In this document: positions 43,315 through 58,034 of the stretch, piece by piece | Layout of the letters: every line of letters begins with the position of its first letter | Position numbering within the stretch: position 1 is the first letter of the stretch | Assembly: GCF_025486315.1 (NCBI RefSeq) | Contig: NZ_JAOOPY010000004.1 | Coordinates: forward strand, 248,348-312,347 | DNA: 64,000 nt | Reading direction: 5' to 3' | Source of the DNA: Variovorax sp. N23 | GTDB lineage: Bacteria > Pseudomonadota > Gammaproteobacteria > Burkholderiales > Burkholderiaceae_C | Position numbers and translations under genes: made by a program | Notes under the pieces: model-generated | Told to the model about the DNA's origin: nothing | Seen by the model: the letters and a program-made list of their open reading frames with translations, nothing else | Databases searched by the model: none

Positions 43315-44369
43315 CCTTGGCGACTACGCTCGAAGGGGCGATCGTCGGATCGGGCGGCATGGCGCAGCGCCGCGCCATCGCCAAGGCGATCACCCTGCTC
43401 GAATCGACGCGCGTCGATCATCGAACGCAGGCCGATGCGTTGCTGACGGCGCTGCTGCCGCACACCGGCCGGTCCTTCCGCCTCGGCATCTCGGGCGTGC
43501 CCGGCGTCGGCAAGTCGACCTTCATCGAGACGCTGGGCCTTCACCTGATCGAGCAAGGCCACCGCGTCGCGGTGCTCACCATAGACCCCTCGTCCACTGT
43601 CTCCGGCGGCTCGATCCTCGGCGACAAGACGCGCATGGAGCGGCTGTCGGTGCACGAGAAGGCGTACATCCGCCCCAGCCCGTCGAGCGGCACGCTGGGC
43701 GGCGTGGCCGAGAAGACGCGCGAGGCGATGCTGGTGTGCGAGGCGGCCGGCTATGACGTCGTCATCGTCGAGACGGTCGGCGTCGGCCAGAGCGAGACCG
43801 CCGTTGCCGGCATGACCGACATGTTCGTGCTGATGCAGCTGCCCAATGCGGGCGACGACCTGCAGGCCATCAAGAAGGGCGTGATGGAAATCGCCGACCT
43901 GGTGGTCATCAACAAGGCCGACCTCGACCGCGATGCCGCCACGCGCGCGCAGGCGCAGATCACGTCGGCGCTGCGGCTCTTCGGCCACCACGGCAACCCG
44001 GCGCATGCCGAGATGCTGAAGGCCGCGCATGCCGAGCCTGGATCGCCGCAGGCCGAAGTCCGCTTCTGGCAGCCGCAGGTGATGCAGCTGAGCGCGCTGC
44101 TGGGCACGGGCGTCGATGCCTTCTGGGCGTCCGTCACGCGGTTCAGGCAACTGCAGGATGCCAACGGCAGGCGCGCGACGCGCCGCGAGAAGCAGGCGCT
44201 GTCGTGGATGTGGGAACGCATCGACGCCGGCCTGAAGCACGCCTTTCGCCAGCACCCAGCCGTGCGCGAACTGCTGCCCGACACGATCGCGCAGGTGGCC
44301 GCGGGCCGCTTGCCTGCATCGACCGCCGCACGCCATCTGCTCGCCGCGCAAGCGTCGCGGGCGCCCTGA
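43308..44369 (+). CDS. meaB: MeaB/ArgK-type G-protein chaperone of methylmalonyl-CoA mutase
   Basis: A 353-residue P-loop GTPase that protects methylmalonyl-CoA mutase and gates cobalamin loading. The Walker A is GISGVPGVGKSTF, the family signature AVLTIDPSSTVSGGSILGDK follows, then VIVETVGVGQSE and a VVINKADLDR specificity motif. The start is GTG 43308, inside the end of the GNAT gene. Length and context match MeaB. Confidence 0.93.
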   Translation: MLTLATTLEGAIVGSGGMAQRRAIAKAITLLESTRVDHRTQADALLTALLPHTGRSFRLGISGVPGVGKSTFIETLGLHLIEQGHRVAVLTIDPSSTVSGGSILGDKTRMERLSVHEKAYIRPSPSSGTLGGVAEKTREAMLVCEAAGYDVVIVETVGVGQSETAVAGMTDMFVLMQLPNAGDDLQAIKKGVMEIADLVVINKADLDRDAATRAQAQITSALRLFGHHGNPAHAEMLKAAHAEPGSPQAEVRFWQPQVMQLSALLGTGVDAFWASVTRFRQLQDANGRRATRREKQALSWMWERIDAGLKHAFRQHPAVRELLPDTIAQVAAGRLPASTAARHLLAAQASRAP

Positions 44370-44408
44370 TTGCCAGACCCTTCCGATTCATCTTCCAGAC
44401 TGAATGCC

Positions 44409-45941
<1,533 letters not shown>

Positions 45942-45951
45942 AAAGACCAAG

Positions 45952-47999
<2,048 letters not shown>

Positions 48000-48000
<1 letters not shown>

Positions 48001-49022
48001 TGGGTGCCAACGATATGCAGGCCGTGACGATTCACCGGCCGACCAAGGTGGCCGTGCCGCAGGGCGACTGGACGATCGAGGCGATCCAGGCGCTGCTCGA
48101 CAAGCCGCTGATGGATCTGCTTTTCGAGGCGCAGACGGTGCATCGCCAGCATTGGCCCGAGGGGACGATCGAGTTGGCCACGCTGTTGTCGGTCAAGACC
48201 GGCGGCTGCCCCGAGAACTGCGGCTACTGCCCGCAGGCGGCGGAGTTCGACACCGGCGTGAAGGCCGAGAAGCTGATGGCGGTCGACGAGGTCGTGCGCG
48301 CTGCGCAGGCCGCCAAGGATGCCGGCGCCACCCGCTTCTGCATGGGCGCGGCATGGCGCGCGCCCAAGGACCGTGACATCGAAAAAGTCGCAGAGCTGAT
48401 CGGTGCGGTGAAGGGCCTGGGCCTGCAGACCTGCGCAACGTTGGGCATGCTCGAGTCGCACCAGGCCACGGCGCTGAAGGACGCCGGGCTCGACTACTAC
48501 AACCACAACCTCGACACCGCGCCCGAGTACTACACCGACGTGGTGAGCACGCGCGCCTACCAGGACCGGCTCGACACCCTGCAGCATGTGCGCAGCGCCG
48601 GCATCAGCGTGTGCTGCGGCGGCATCGTCGGCATGGGCGAGGCGCCGGTGCATCGCGCCGGCCTCATCGCGCAACTGGCCAACCTGCAGCCGTACCCCGA
48701 GTCGGTGCCGATCAACAGCCTGGTGCGGGTGCCCGGCACGCCGCTGGCGGACAGCGCACCGATCGACCCTTTCGACTTCGTGCGCGTGATCGCCGTTGCG
48801 CGTATCACGATGCCCAAGGCACGCGTGCGGCTCTCGGCCGGCCGGCAGCAGATGGGCGACGCGGTGCAGGCGCTGTGCTTCATGGCGGGCGCCAACTCGA
48901 TCTTCTATGGCGACAAGCTGCTCGTCACGGGCAACCCCGACGTGGAGGCCGATGTGCAGCTGCTGCGCAAGCTGGGCCTGAAGGCACGGCAGGTTTCGAC
49001 GAGCGCAGGAGCCGAGGGATGA
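48000..49022 (+). CDS. bioB: Biotin synthase
   Basis: A 340-residue radical-SAM enzyme that inserts sulfur into dethiobiotin. The [10 protein letters not shown] segment carries the C-x3-C-x2-C cluster motif, and [22 protein letters not shown] and [13 protein letters not shown] are BioB signatures that include ligands of the second [2Fe-2S] cluster. It is translationally coupled to pccA, so the cofactor-making step is produced with its biotin-dependent carboxylase. Confidence 0.95.
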
Positions 49023-49501
49023 CACGTCCGTTCAAGGTGCTGGGCATCCAGCAGATCGCTATCGGCGGCCCCGACAAGCTGCGCCTGCAGACGCTGTGGG
49101 TCGACATGCTGGGGCTCGAGGTCACCGGCACCTTCAAGAGCGAGCGCGAGAACGTCGACGAGGACATCTGCGCGATGGGCGTCGGGCCGTTCAAGGTCGA
49201 GGTCGACCTGATGCAGCCGCTCGACCCGGACAAGAAGCCGGCGGTGCACGCCACGCCGCTCAACCACGTGGGCCTGTGGATCGACGACCTGCCCAAAGCT
49301 GTCGAATGGCTCACCGCGCAGGGCGTGCGCTTCGCGCCGGGCGGCATCCGCCAGGGCGCGGCCGGCTTCGACATCTGCTTCCTGCACCCGAAGGCGAACG
49401 ACGAATTTCCGATTGCAGGCGAAGGCGTGCTGATCGAGATGGTGCAGGCGCCGCCCGATGTCGTGAAGGCCTTCGCTGCCTTGGCAGCAGCGCCGAACTG
49501 A
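49019..49501 (+). CDS. VOC-family protein, probable methylmalonyl-CoA epimerase
   Basis: A 160-residue vicinal-oxygen-chelate protein with two beta-alpha-beta units. The second half reads [20 protein letters not shown], then [10 protein letters not shown] and GVLIEMVQ, very close to the FLHPK...GVLxEL ending of methylmalonyl-CoA epimerases. Propionyl-CoA carboxylase makes the S isomer and the mutase needs the R isomer, so an epimerase is expected in this operon. The metal ligands cannot be fixed without an alignment; a glyoxalase-like role is the alternative. Overlaps bioB by four bases. Confidence 0.68.
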   Translation: MTRPFKVLGIQQIAIGGPDKLRLQTLWVDMLGLEVTGTFKSERENVDEDICAMGVGPFKVEVDLMQPLDPDKKPAVHATPLNHVGLWIDDLPKAVEWLTAQGVRFAPGGIRQGAAGFDICFLHPKANDEFPIAGEGVLIEMVQAPPDVVKAFAALAAAPN

Positions 49502-49518
49502 GGCCGCGGCCGGGTCTG

Positions 49519-50145
49519 TCAGCGCTTCGCGTTGCGGGCGCGGGCCAGCGCGGCTTCGACGATCGAGCGCTTGCGCGCGTCCGCATCGGGTGCGGCGGCG
49601 GCCGGTGTCGTGTCCGGTGCCGTTGCGGTGCGGCGTTGCCGGTGCACGGTGTAGCGCGCCAGGGCCGCGTCGGCCTGCGCCTTCGACCAGGCCTGCCAGC
49701 CGCTGCGGCCGGGCGTTTCGTTCTCGAGCGAGATGCAGTCGACCGGGCACACCGGAATGCACAGCTCGCAGCCGGTGCAGTGCGCCTCGATGACGGTGTG
49801 CATGCGCTTGTGGATGCCGACGATCGCATCGGTCGGGCAGGCGTCGAGGCACAGCGTGCAGCCGATGCACCAGGCTTCATCGATGACGGCCATGGCGCGC
49901 GGGCCTTCGCTGCCGCAGGTGGGGTCGAGCGGAAGCGCCGGCGTGCCGGTCAGGGCCGCGAGCCGGGCGACACCCTCTGCACCGCCGGGCGGGCAGCGGT
50001 TGATGGCCGCGCCTTCGTGCGCGATCGCCTCGGCGTAGGCTTGGCAATCGGGGTAGCCGCAGCGCGTGCACTGCGTCTGCGGCAAGGCGTCGTGCAGGCG
50101 CTGAGCGAGCACGACGGGCGGTGTCACCGCAGGATTAGCGTGCAC
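49519..50145 (-). CDS. RnfB-like ferredoxin protein
   Basis: A 208-residue iron-sulfur protein of the RnfB family. The N-terminal [4Fe-4S] domain has TQCTRCGYPDCQAYAEAI and a downstream cysteine in RCPPGG. Two ferredoxin clusters follow, CIGCTLCLDACP and CTGCELCIPVCP. The C-terminal tail is alanine-rich and basic. No other rnf genes are near, so it is a stand-alone soluble form common in betaproteobacteria; electron partners are unknown. The GTG start at 50145 overlaps the phaZ end by 11 bases. Confidence 0.82.
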   Translation of the reverse strand: MHANPAVTPPVVLAQRLHDALPQTQCTRCGYPDCQAYAEAIAHEGAAINRCPPGGAEGVARLAALTGTPALPLDPTCGSEGPRAMAVIDEAWCIGCTLCLDACPTDAIVGIHKRMHTVIEAHCTGCELCIPVCPVDCISLENETPGRSGWQAWSKAQADAALARYTVHRQRRTATAPDTTPAAAAPDADARKRSIVEAALARARNAKR

Positions 50146-51625
50146 CTCGGCGGGCCGGGGCGGCCACCTTGCGTGCAGCGGTCTTGACGACGACCTTCTT
50201 GGCCGCAGCCTTCGGTGCCGGAGCCTTCGTTACCGCAGCCTTGGCAACGGGTCGAACGGCCTTCTTCGCCGGTGCGGTGCTGGCGCGGCGGGCCGGCCTG
50301 GCGGTCACGGTGTCTTCGGCCGTCACGGCGGCCGGCGCCGAGGCGATGGCGCGCTTCTGCGGCGCGTCGTGCGTCGCGATGAAGGCCTTGAGCTGCGGGT
50401 ACACCAGGTCGCGCCAGCGGCGGCCGCTGAAGATGCCGTAGTGGCCGGCGCCCTGTACCTCGAAATGCTGGCGCCGCGATTCCGGTATGCCGGTGCAGAG
50501 GCCGTGCGCGGCCTGGGTCTGGCCCGAACCCGAGATGTCGTCGAGCTCGCCCTCGACCGTGAGAAGCGCACTGCCGGTGATGTCCTGCGGCTTCACCCGT
50601 TCGATCGAACCGTCGGCGTTGCGCACGTCCCAGGTGCCGTTGACCAGCAGGCATTCCTGGAACACGACGCGGATGGTCTGGAGGTAGTAGTCGGCGTCCA
50701 TGTCGAGCACGGCGTTGTACTCGTCGTAGAACTTGCGGTGCGCCTCGACGCTGGCGTCGTCGCCCTTGATCAGGTCCTTGAAGTAGTCGTAGTGGCTGGT
50801 CGCGTGACGGTCGGGGTTCATCGCGACGAAGCCCGTGTGCTGCAGGAAGCCGGGGTACACGCGGCGGCCGGCGCCCGGGAAGTTATCGGGCACACGGTAG
50901 ATCACGTTGTTCTCGAACCACTCGAAGCTCTTGTTCATCGCGAGGTTGTTGACCGCCGTGGGCGACTTGCGCGCGTCGATCGGGCCGCCCATCATCGTCA
51001 TCGACAGCGGCGTCTGTTCGCCACGGCTGGCCATGAGCGACACGGCCGCCAGCACCGGTACGGTCGGCTGGCACACGCTGATGACGTGGCAGTTGCCGTA
51101 TTCCGCCTGCAGGTGGCGGATGAAGTCCTCGACGTAGTGGATGTAGTCGTCGAGGTGGAAGGCGCCTTCCGACATCGGCACCGTGCGTGCGTTCTTCCAG
51201 TCGGTGACGTAGACCTTGTGGTCCTTCAGCATGGTGCGCACCGTGTCACGCAGCAGCGTGGCGTAGTGGCCCGACAGCGGCGCCACGATCAGCACCACGG
51301 GCTGCTTCTTCAGCACCTGCAGCGTGGCGGGGTCGTCGGTGAAGCGCTTGAAACGGCGCAACTGGCAGAAGGGCTTGTCGAGCTCGACGACCTCCTGGAT
51401 GACCACGTTGTTGCCGTCCACGTCGACCGACGTGATGCCGAACTCCGGCTTCTCGTAGTCCTTGCCCAGCCGATAGAGCAGGTCGTAGCCGGCCGCCATG
51501 CGTTGCGCCATCGGCGTGCTCGACAGCGGCGACGTCCCGTTGCTGAAGAGTTTGGCCGCGGCCTGGGCGAAGTCCGTCAGCGGTTCCATCAGGGACCGCT
51601 GGGCTTCATAGAGGTGATAGAGCAT
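50135..51625 (-). CDS. phaZ: Intracellular polyhydroxyalkanoate depolymerase with a basic lysine/alanine-rich tail
   Basis: A 496-residue intracellular PHB depolymerase of the PhaZ1 type, degrading native granules. The N-terminus MLYHLYEAQRSLMEP and the segments VLIVAPLSGHYATLLRDTVR, VYVTDWKNARTVP and HVISVCQPTVPVLAA (cysteine nucleophile in VCQP) are family hallmarks, with GAGHYGIFSGRRWR near the end giving the histidine. After about residue 420 a 70-residue tail rich in K, A and P (PAKKAVRPVAKAAVTK, KAAAKKVVVKTAARK) resembles histone-H1/AlgP-type repeats. A 13-base PHA-regulator-like site lies just upstream. Confidence 0.9.
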   Translation of the reverse strand: MLYHLYEAQRSLMEPLTDFAQAAAKLFSNGTSPLSSTPMAQRMAAGYDLLYRLGKDYEKPEFGITSVDVDGNNVVIQEVVELDKPFCQLRRFKRFTDDPATLQVLKKQPVVLIVAPLSGHYATLLRDTVRTMLKDHKVYVTDWKNARTVPMSEGAFHLDDYIHYVEDFIRHLQAEYGNCHVISVCQPTVPVLAAVSLMASRGEQTPLSMTMMGGPIDARKSPTAVNNLAMNKSFEWFENNVIYRVPDNFPGAGRRVYPGFLQHTGFVAMNPDRHATSHYDYFKDLIKGDDASVEAHRKFYDEYNAVLDMDADYYLQTIRVVFQECLLVNGTWDVRNADGSIERVKPQDITGSALLTVEGELDDISGSGQTQAAHGLCTGIPESRRQHFEVQGAGHYGIFSGRRWRDLVYPQLKAFIATHDAPQKRAIASAPAAVTAEDTVTARPARRASTAPAKKAVRPVAKAAVTKAPAPKAAAKKVVVKTAARKVAAPARRGAR

Positions 51626-51644
51626 CGTGATCCGGAGGTCTGGT

Positions 51645-51657
51645 TGTTGCAGTGCAA
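51645..51657. promoter_or_regulatory. Candidate PHA regulator (PhaR/PhbF) operator upstream of phaZ
   Basis: TGTTGCAGTGCAA matches the form TG(N)TGC(N3)GCAA that I recall for PhbF of Herbaspirillum, and its core TTGCAGTGCAA is a perfect palindrome around a central base. It lies 20 bases upstream of the phaZ start codon. Repression released by polymer accumulation would make sense for a depolymerase. Match found by eye. Confidence 0.55.
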
Positions 51658-51672
51658 TATATCGGCAGAACC

Positions 51673-51699
51673 AGGGTTCGGGCGTAGGGTCCGAACCCT
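51673..51699. terminator. Perfect 9-bp stem-loop between tyrB and phaZ
   Basis: AGGGTTCGG at 51673-51681 pairs with CCGAACCCT at 51691-51699 around a nine-base loop. It lies 31 bases past the end of the aminotransferase gene on the minus strand and upstream of phaZ. There is no U-tract, so it may be a weak or Rho-assisted terminator, or a 3'-end stabilising hairpin. Confidence 0.45.
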
Positions 51700-51729
51700 A
51701 AGCCCTGTCACTCAATGGACTCAAATGAG

Positions 51730-52926
51730 TCAAATGACCTTGGCGACGCTCTGGCAGACGTAATCGATGTTCTTGCTGTTGAGCGCGGCGACGCACATCC
51801 GGCCGGTGTCGGTGCCGTACACGCCGAATTCGTTGCGCAGGCGCACCATCTGGTCCTTGGTGAGGCCCGAGTAGCTGAACATGCCGATCTGCGCGGTGAT
51901 GAAGCTCATGTCCTGCTTCACGCCCGCGGCCTTCAGTCCGTCGACGAACTTCTGGCGCATCGCCTTGATGCGGGTGCGCATCTCGGCCAGCTCCTTTTCC
52001 CAGACCGCACGGCGGGCCGGGTCGTTCAGCACGGCGGCCACCACGGCGCCGCCGTGGGTCGGCGGGTTGCTGTAGTTGGTGCGGATCGCGATCTTGAGCT
52101 GCGACAGCACGCGGGCGGCTTCGTCCTTGCTCTCGCACAGCACCGACAGGGCGCCGACGCGTTCGCCGTACAGGCTGAAGCTCTTGGAGAACGAGGTCGA
52201 GACGAAGAAGCTCAGGCCGGCCTCGACGAACTTGCCGACGACGGCACCGTCTTCGGCGATGCCGTGGCCGAAGCCCTGGTAGGCCATGTCGAGGAAGGGG
52301 GTCAGGTTCTTGGCCTTGACGGCGGCGATGACCTGGTCCCACTGCGCGGCCGTGATGTCGTAGCCGGTCGGGTTGTGGCAGCAGGCGTGCAGCACGACGA
52401 TGGTGCCGGCCGGTGCGGCGTTCAGCGCGGCCAGCATGCCGTCGAAGTCCACGCCGCGCTTGGCGGCGTCGTAGTAGGGGTAGGTCTCGACCACGAAGCC
52501 GGCGTTGGTGAACAGCGCGCGGTGGTTTTCCCAGCTCGGGTCGCTGATCAGCACCTTGGCGTTCGGGCTGAGCTTCTTGAGGAAGTCGGCGCCGACCTTC
52601 AGGCCGCCGGTGCCGCCGATGGCCTGGATCGTGGCCACGCGGCCCGATTGGACCGGCTCGCTGTCGGCGCCGAAGACCAGGCCCTTGACGGCGTTGTCGT
52701 AGGCGACGATGCCGTCGATCGGCAGGTAGCCGCGGGCCGTCGGCGTTTTCATCATGTCTTCTTCGGCCGCCTTCACGCACGCCAGCAGCGGCAGCTTGCC
52801 GTTGTCGTCGTAGTACACGCCGACGCCGAGATTGACCTTGTTGGGGTTGCTGTCGGCGGCGTATTGCTCGTTGAGACCAAGGATCGGGTCGCGCGGCGCC
52901 ATCTCGACGGCGGTGAACATAGACAT
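51730..52926 (-). CDS. tyrB: Aromatic/aspartate aminotransferase (class I)
   Basis: A 398-residue PLP aminotransferase of the AspC/TyrB subfamily: FTAVEMAPRDPILGLNEQYA, KVNLGVGVYYDDNGKLP, ACCHNPTGYDIT, and the Schiff-base lysine in STSFSKSFSLYGERVG. RTNYSNPPTHGG and the final GRMCVAALN carry the arginine contacts for the alpha-carboxylate. It transfers amino groups between aspartate or aromatic amino acids and 2-oxoglutarate. TyrB and AspC cannot be separated by sight. It is divergent from uvrB, as is common in Burkholderiales. Confidence 0.9.
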   Translation of the reverse strand: MSMFTAVEMAPRDPILGLNEQYAADSNPNKVNLGVGVYYDDNGKLPLLACVKAAEEDMMKTPTARGYLPIDGIVAYDNAVKGLVFGADSEPVQSGRVATIQAIGGTGGLKVGADFLKKLSPNAKVLISDPSWENHRALFTNAGFVVETYPYYDAAKRGVDFDGMLAALNAAPAGTIVVLHACCHNPTGYDITAAQWDQVIAAVKAKNLTPFLDMAYQGFGHGIAEDGAVVGKFVEAGLSFFVSTSFSKSFSLYGERVGALSVLCESKDEAARVLSQLKIAIRTNYSNPPTHGGAVVAAVLNDPARRAVWEKELAEMRTRIKAMRQKFVDGLKAAGVKQDMSFITAQIGMFSYSGLTKDQMVRLRNEFGVYGTDTGRMCVAALNSKNIDYVCQSVAKVI

Positions 52927-53029
52927 GAAGAAGTCCTCTGGATGAATCTGGCAGGGGGCCCGAAGCTGGTTTAGTCTTTCGGGTTGCCTTGAATTTTACC
53001 GACCGCCCGCCAACTGGTACGGACCGCCC

Positions 53030-55141
<2,112 letters not shown>

Positions 55142-55194
55142 CGGCGCTGGGTCGCCGCGCGGGTTTACCCGAGCGCGCCCAGGGGCTTTCTGTT

Positions 55195-55219
55195 ATACTT
55201 GAGCGAAACAGTCAACAAC
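55195..55219 (+). promoter_or_regulatory. IscR type 1 binding site overlapping the iscR promoter
   Basis: The 25-base sequence starting ATACTTGAGCGAAACAGTCA agrees with the E. coli IscR type 1 consensus (ATASYYGACTRWWWYAGTCRRSTAT) at 21 of 25 positions by eye. It overlaps a TATACT hexamer at 55194-55199 that could be the -10 box. It is about 130 bases upstream of the iscR start codon, giving the expected negative autoregulation by [2Fe-2S]-IscR. The consensus is from memory. Confidence 0.7.
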
Positions 55220-55349
55220 AAAGACTGCGACAACGAACTTCGCGATGAAGGGCCGGCTCCGACCACTGTGGTGGCGAGCCGGGCAGGGCGGAGACCACGC
55301 CACCCGGCGCTGCCGGGTGTCCATGTAACGAAGCACAAAGGAGCTTGCG

Positions 55350-55886
55350 ATGCGTCTCACTACCAAAGGCCGTTTTGCCGTCACCGCCATGATCGACCTG
55401 GCGCTGCGCCAGAACACCGGTCCGGTCACGCTGGCGGCCATCAGCCAGCGCCAGCAGATCTCGCTGTCGTACCTCGAACAGCTGTTCGGCAAGCTGCGCC
55501 GCCATGAATTGGTCGAGTCCACGCGTGGCCCTGGCGGCGGCTACAGCCTCGGCCGCAAGGCGGCCGACATCACCGTGGCGGACATCATCGTCTCGGTCGA
55601 CGAACCCATCGACGCCACGCATTGCGGCGGCAAGGAAAACTGCCTGGGCGAGGCCGGCCGGTGCATGACGCACGAGCTGTGGGCGTCGCTCAACCAGCGC
55701 ATGGTCGAGTTCCTCGATTCCGTCACCTTGCAGAAGCTGGTCGACGACCAGATCGCCAAGGGCGTGCAGATCGAGAACAAGCCCGCCGTGAAGCGCGCCA
55801 TCTCGGCCCAGCCGGTGGTCAAGCCCATCCGCGTGAATGCACCGAATTCGGTGTTCGCGCTGGGCAACGCCTTCGCCAAGTCGTGA
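55350..55886 (+). CDS. iscR: Iron-sulfur cluster regulator IscR
   Basis: A 178-residue Rrf2-family repressor. The winged helix is MRLTTKGRFAVTAMIDLALR with ISLSYLEQLFGKLRRHELVE and RGPGGGY in the wing. The cluster ligands are three cysteines in CGGKENCLGEAGRCM, with a histidine just after (THELW). A GGAG sequence precedes the ATG. The C-terminal tail beyond residue 150 is longer than in E. coli and looks disordered. It leads the isc operon. Confidence 0.95.
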   Translation: MRLTTKGRFAVTAMIDLALRQNTGPVTLAAISQRQQISLSYLEQLFGKLRRHELVESTRGPGGGYSLGRKAADITVADIIVSVDEPIDATHCGGKENCLGEAGRCMTHELWASLNQRMVEFLDSVTLQKLVDDQIAKGVQIENKPAVKRAISAQPVVKPIRVNAPNSVFALGNAFAKS

Positions 55887-55966
55887 TGGACGGCGGCGCC
55901 CGCGGGCGCCGCGTGCAGTGCATCGCCTGAGATCAATAGCTAGAACCCCACGAGTCTGAGTGAGCC

Positions 55967-57187
55967 ATGGACGTCACCCCGCATTTCCCCATCTACCTTG
56001 ACTACGGCGCGACCACGCCGGTCGATCCGCGCGTCGTCGACGCCATGATCCCCTGGCTGCGCGAGCACTTCGGCAACCCCGCATCACGCAGCCATGCGTG
56101 GGGCTGGGAAGCCGAGGAGGCCGTCGAGAAGGCGCGTGTCGACGTGGCCGACCTCATCGGCGCCGACCCGCGCGAGATCGTCTGGACCTCCGGCGCCACC
56201 GAGTCGAACAACCTCGCGCTCAAGGGCGCGGCGCAGTTCTACAAGGGCAAGGGCAAGCACCTGATCACGGTCAAGACCGAACACAAGGCCGTGCTCGACA
56301 CCATGCGCGAGCTGGAGCGCCAGGGCTTCGAGGTGACCTACCTCGACGTCGAGGACAACGGCCTGCTCGACCTGGAGAAGTTCAAGGCGGCCATCCGCCC
56401 CGACACCATCCTGGCGAGCGTGATGTTCGTGAACAACGAGATCGGCGTCATCCAGGACGTGGTCGCGCTGGGCAACCTCTGCCGTGAGAAGGGCGTGATC
56501 TTCCACGTCGATGCGGCCCAGGCCACCGGCAAGGTCGAGATCGACATGAAGTCGCTGCCCATCGACCTGATGAGCCTCGCCTCGCACAAGACCTACGGCC
56601 CCAAGGGCATCGGCGCCCTGTACGTTCGCCGCAAGCCGCGCGTGCGGCTCGAGGCGCAGATGCACGGTGGTGGCCACGAGCGCGGCATGCGCTCGGGCAC
56701 GCTGCCCACGCACCAGATCGTCGGCATGGGCGAGGCCTTCCGTTTGGCGCGTCTGGAGATGAAGGACGACCTGGCGAAGGCCACGGCGCTGCAGAAGCGG
56801 CTGATCGACGGCCTGAAGGACATCGAGCAGGTCTTCATCAATGGCGACCTCGAACACCGCGTGCCGCACAACCTGAACATCAGCTTCAACTATGTCGAGG
56901 GCGAGTCGCTGATCATGGGCATCAAGGGCCTGGCGGTGTCGAGCGGTTCGGCCTGCACGTCGGCCAGCCTGGAGCCCAGCTATGTGCTGCGCGCCCTGGG
57001 CCGCAGCGACGAGCTGGCCCACAGCAGCCTGCGCATGACCATCGGCCGCTTCACGACCGAGGAAGAGATCGACTACGCGGTCTCCACCATCAAGCACAAC
57101 GTCGCCAAGCTGCGTGAACTGAGCCCCCTGTGGGAAATGTTCAAGGACGGCATCGACATCAGCACGATCCAGTGGTCGGCCCATTGA
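55967..57187 (+). CDS. iscS: Cysteine desulfurase IscS
   Basis: A 406-residue PLP enzyme that removes sulfur from cysteine for Fe-S cluster, tRNA thiolation and cofactor synthesis. It has [14 protein letters not shown] at the N-terminus, [15 protein letters not shown], the PLP lysine in [17 protein letters not shown] and the active cysteine loop [17 protein letters not shown]. The ending ([15 protein letters not shown]) matches IscS that docks IscU. It follows iscR after 80 bases. Confidence 0.96.
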   Translation: MDVTPHFPIYLDYGATTPVDPRVVDAMIPWLREHFGNPASRSHAWGWEAEEAVEKARVDVADLIGADPREIVWTSGATESNNLALKGAAQFYKGKGKHLITVKTEHKAVLDTMRELERQGFEVTYLDVEDNGLLDLEKFKAAIRPDTILASVMFVNNEIGVIQDVVALGNLCREKGVIFHVDAAQATGKVEIDMKSLPIDLMSLASHKTYGPKGIGALYVRRKPRVRLEAQMHGGGHERGMRSGTLPTHQIVGMGEAFRLARLEMKDDLAKATALQKRLIDGLKDIEQVFINGDLEHRVPHNLNISFNYVEGESLIMGIKGLAVSSGSACTSASLEPSYVLRALGRSDELAHSSLRMTIGRFTTEEEIDYAVSTIKHNVAKLRELSPLWEMFKDGIDISTIQWSAH

Positions 57188-57232
57188 GCCCCCACCGAGC
57201 GCGCAACCGACACGATTGAAGAGGTAAACACC

Positions 57233-57649
57233 ATGGCATATTCACCCAAGGTCATCGACCACTACGAAAACCCCCGCAACGTCGGCTCCTTCGAGAAGGG
57301 CGACGACTCGGTCGGCACCGGCATGGTGGGCGCGCCCGCCTGCGGCGACGTCATGAAGCTGCAGATCAAGGTCAACCCGGAAACGGGCGTGATCGAAGAC
57401 GCGCGCTTCAAGACCTACGGCTGCGGCTCGGCCATCGCCTCGTCGTCGCTCGTGACCGAATGGGTCAAGGGCAAGACGCTGGACGAGGCCGCTGCGCTCA
57501 AGAATGCGCAGATCGCGGAAGAACTGGCGCTGCCGCCGGTCAAGATCCATTGCTCGATCCTGGCCGAAGACGCCATCAAGGCGGCGGTCAACGACTACAA
57601 GCAGAAGCACGGCACGGCCGTGGCATCGGCTGAAACGGCGGTCCACTGA
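57233..57649 (+). CDS. iscU: Fe-S cluster scaffold IscU
   Basis: A 138-residue scaffold protein. The three ligand cysteines are in [25 protein letters not shown] and [16 protein letters not shown] just before the third is the recognition site for the HscA chaperone. GAGGTAAA precedes the ATG. It starts 45 bases after iscS and is followed one base later by iscA. Confidence 0.97.
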   Translation: MAYSPKVIDHYENPRNVGSFEKGDDSVGTGMVGAPACGDVMKLQIKVNPETGVIEDARFKTYGCGSAIASSSLVTEWVKGKTLDEAAALKNAQIAEELALPPVKIHCSILAEDAIKAAVNDYKQKHGTAVASAETAVH

Positions 57650-57650
57650 C

Positions 57651-57974
57651 ATGGCTGTGACGCTCACCGAGGCGGCTGCGCGCCACGTCAACCGTTACCT
57701 CGGCAAGCGGGGCAAGGGCGTGGGCGTGCGGCTGGGCGTCAAGACCACCGGCTGCTCCGGCCTGGCCTACAAGCTGGAGTACGTCGATGAACTGACGCCC
57801 GACGACGTGGTCTTCGAGGACCAGGGCGTGAAGGTGCTGGTCGACCCGAAAAGCCTGGCCTACATCGACGGAACGCAGCTGGATTTCGTGCGCGAAGGGC
57901 TCAACGAAGGCTTCAAGTTCAACAACCCGAACGAGCGCGACCGCTGCGGCTGCGGCGAGAGTTTTCGGATCTGA
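57651..57974 (+). CDS. iscA: A-type Fe-S carrier IscA
   Basis: A 107-residue A-type carrier. The conserved cysteines are in [15 protein letters not shown] and DRCGCGESF, with the usual length and the sequence [17 protein letters not shown] between them. It delivers clusters or iron to targets, especially [4Fe-4S] proteins. The gene starts right after the iscU stop; a potential terminator follows it before hscB. Confidence 0.95.
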   Translation: MAVTLTEAAARHVNRYLGKRGKGVGVRLGVKTTGCSGLAYKLEYVDELTPDDVVFEDQGVKVLVDPKSLAYIDGTQLDFVREGLNEGFKFNNPNERDRCGCGESFRI

Positions 57975-57997
57975 TCGCGCGCTGACCCGCGCCACCG

Positions 57998-58028
57998 CCG
58001 CCACCATGTCATGTGCTGGCGGTTTTTT
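57998..58028 (+). terminator. Possible intrinsic terminator/attenuator between iscA and hscB
   Basis: CCGCCA at 57998-58003 pairs with TGGCGG at 58017-58022, followed at once by six T residues (58023-58028). The 13-base loop is larger than usual. It lies inside the isc operon, six bases before the hscB start, so it could reduce expression of hscB-hscA-fdx relative to iscRSUA, or overlap a start-site structure. Confidence 0.5.
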
Positions 58029-58034
58029 ATTGCC

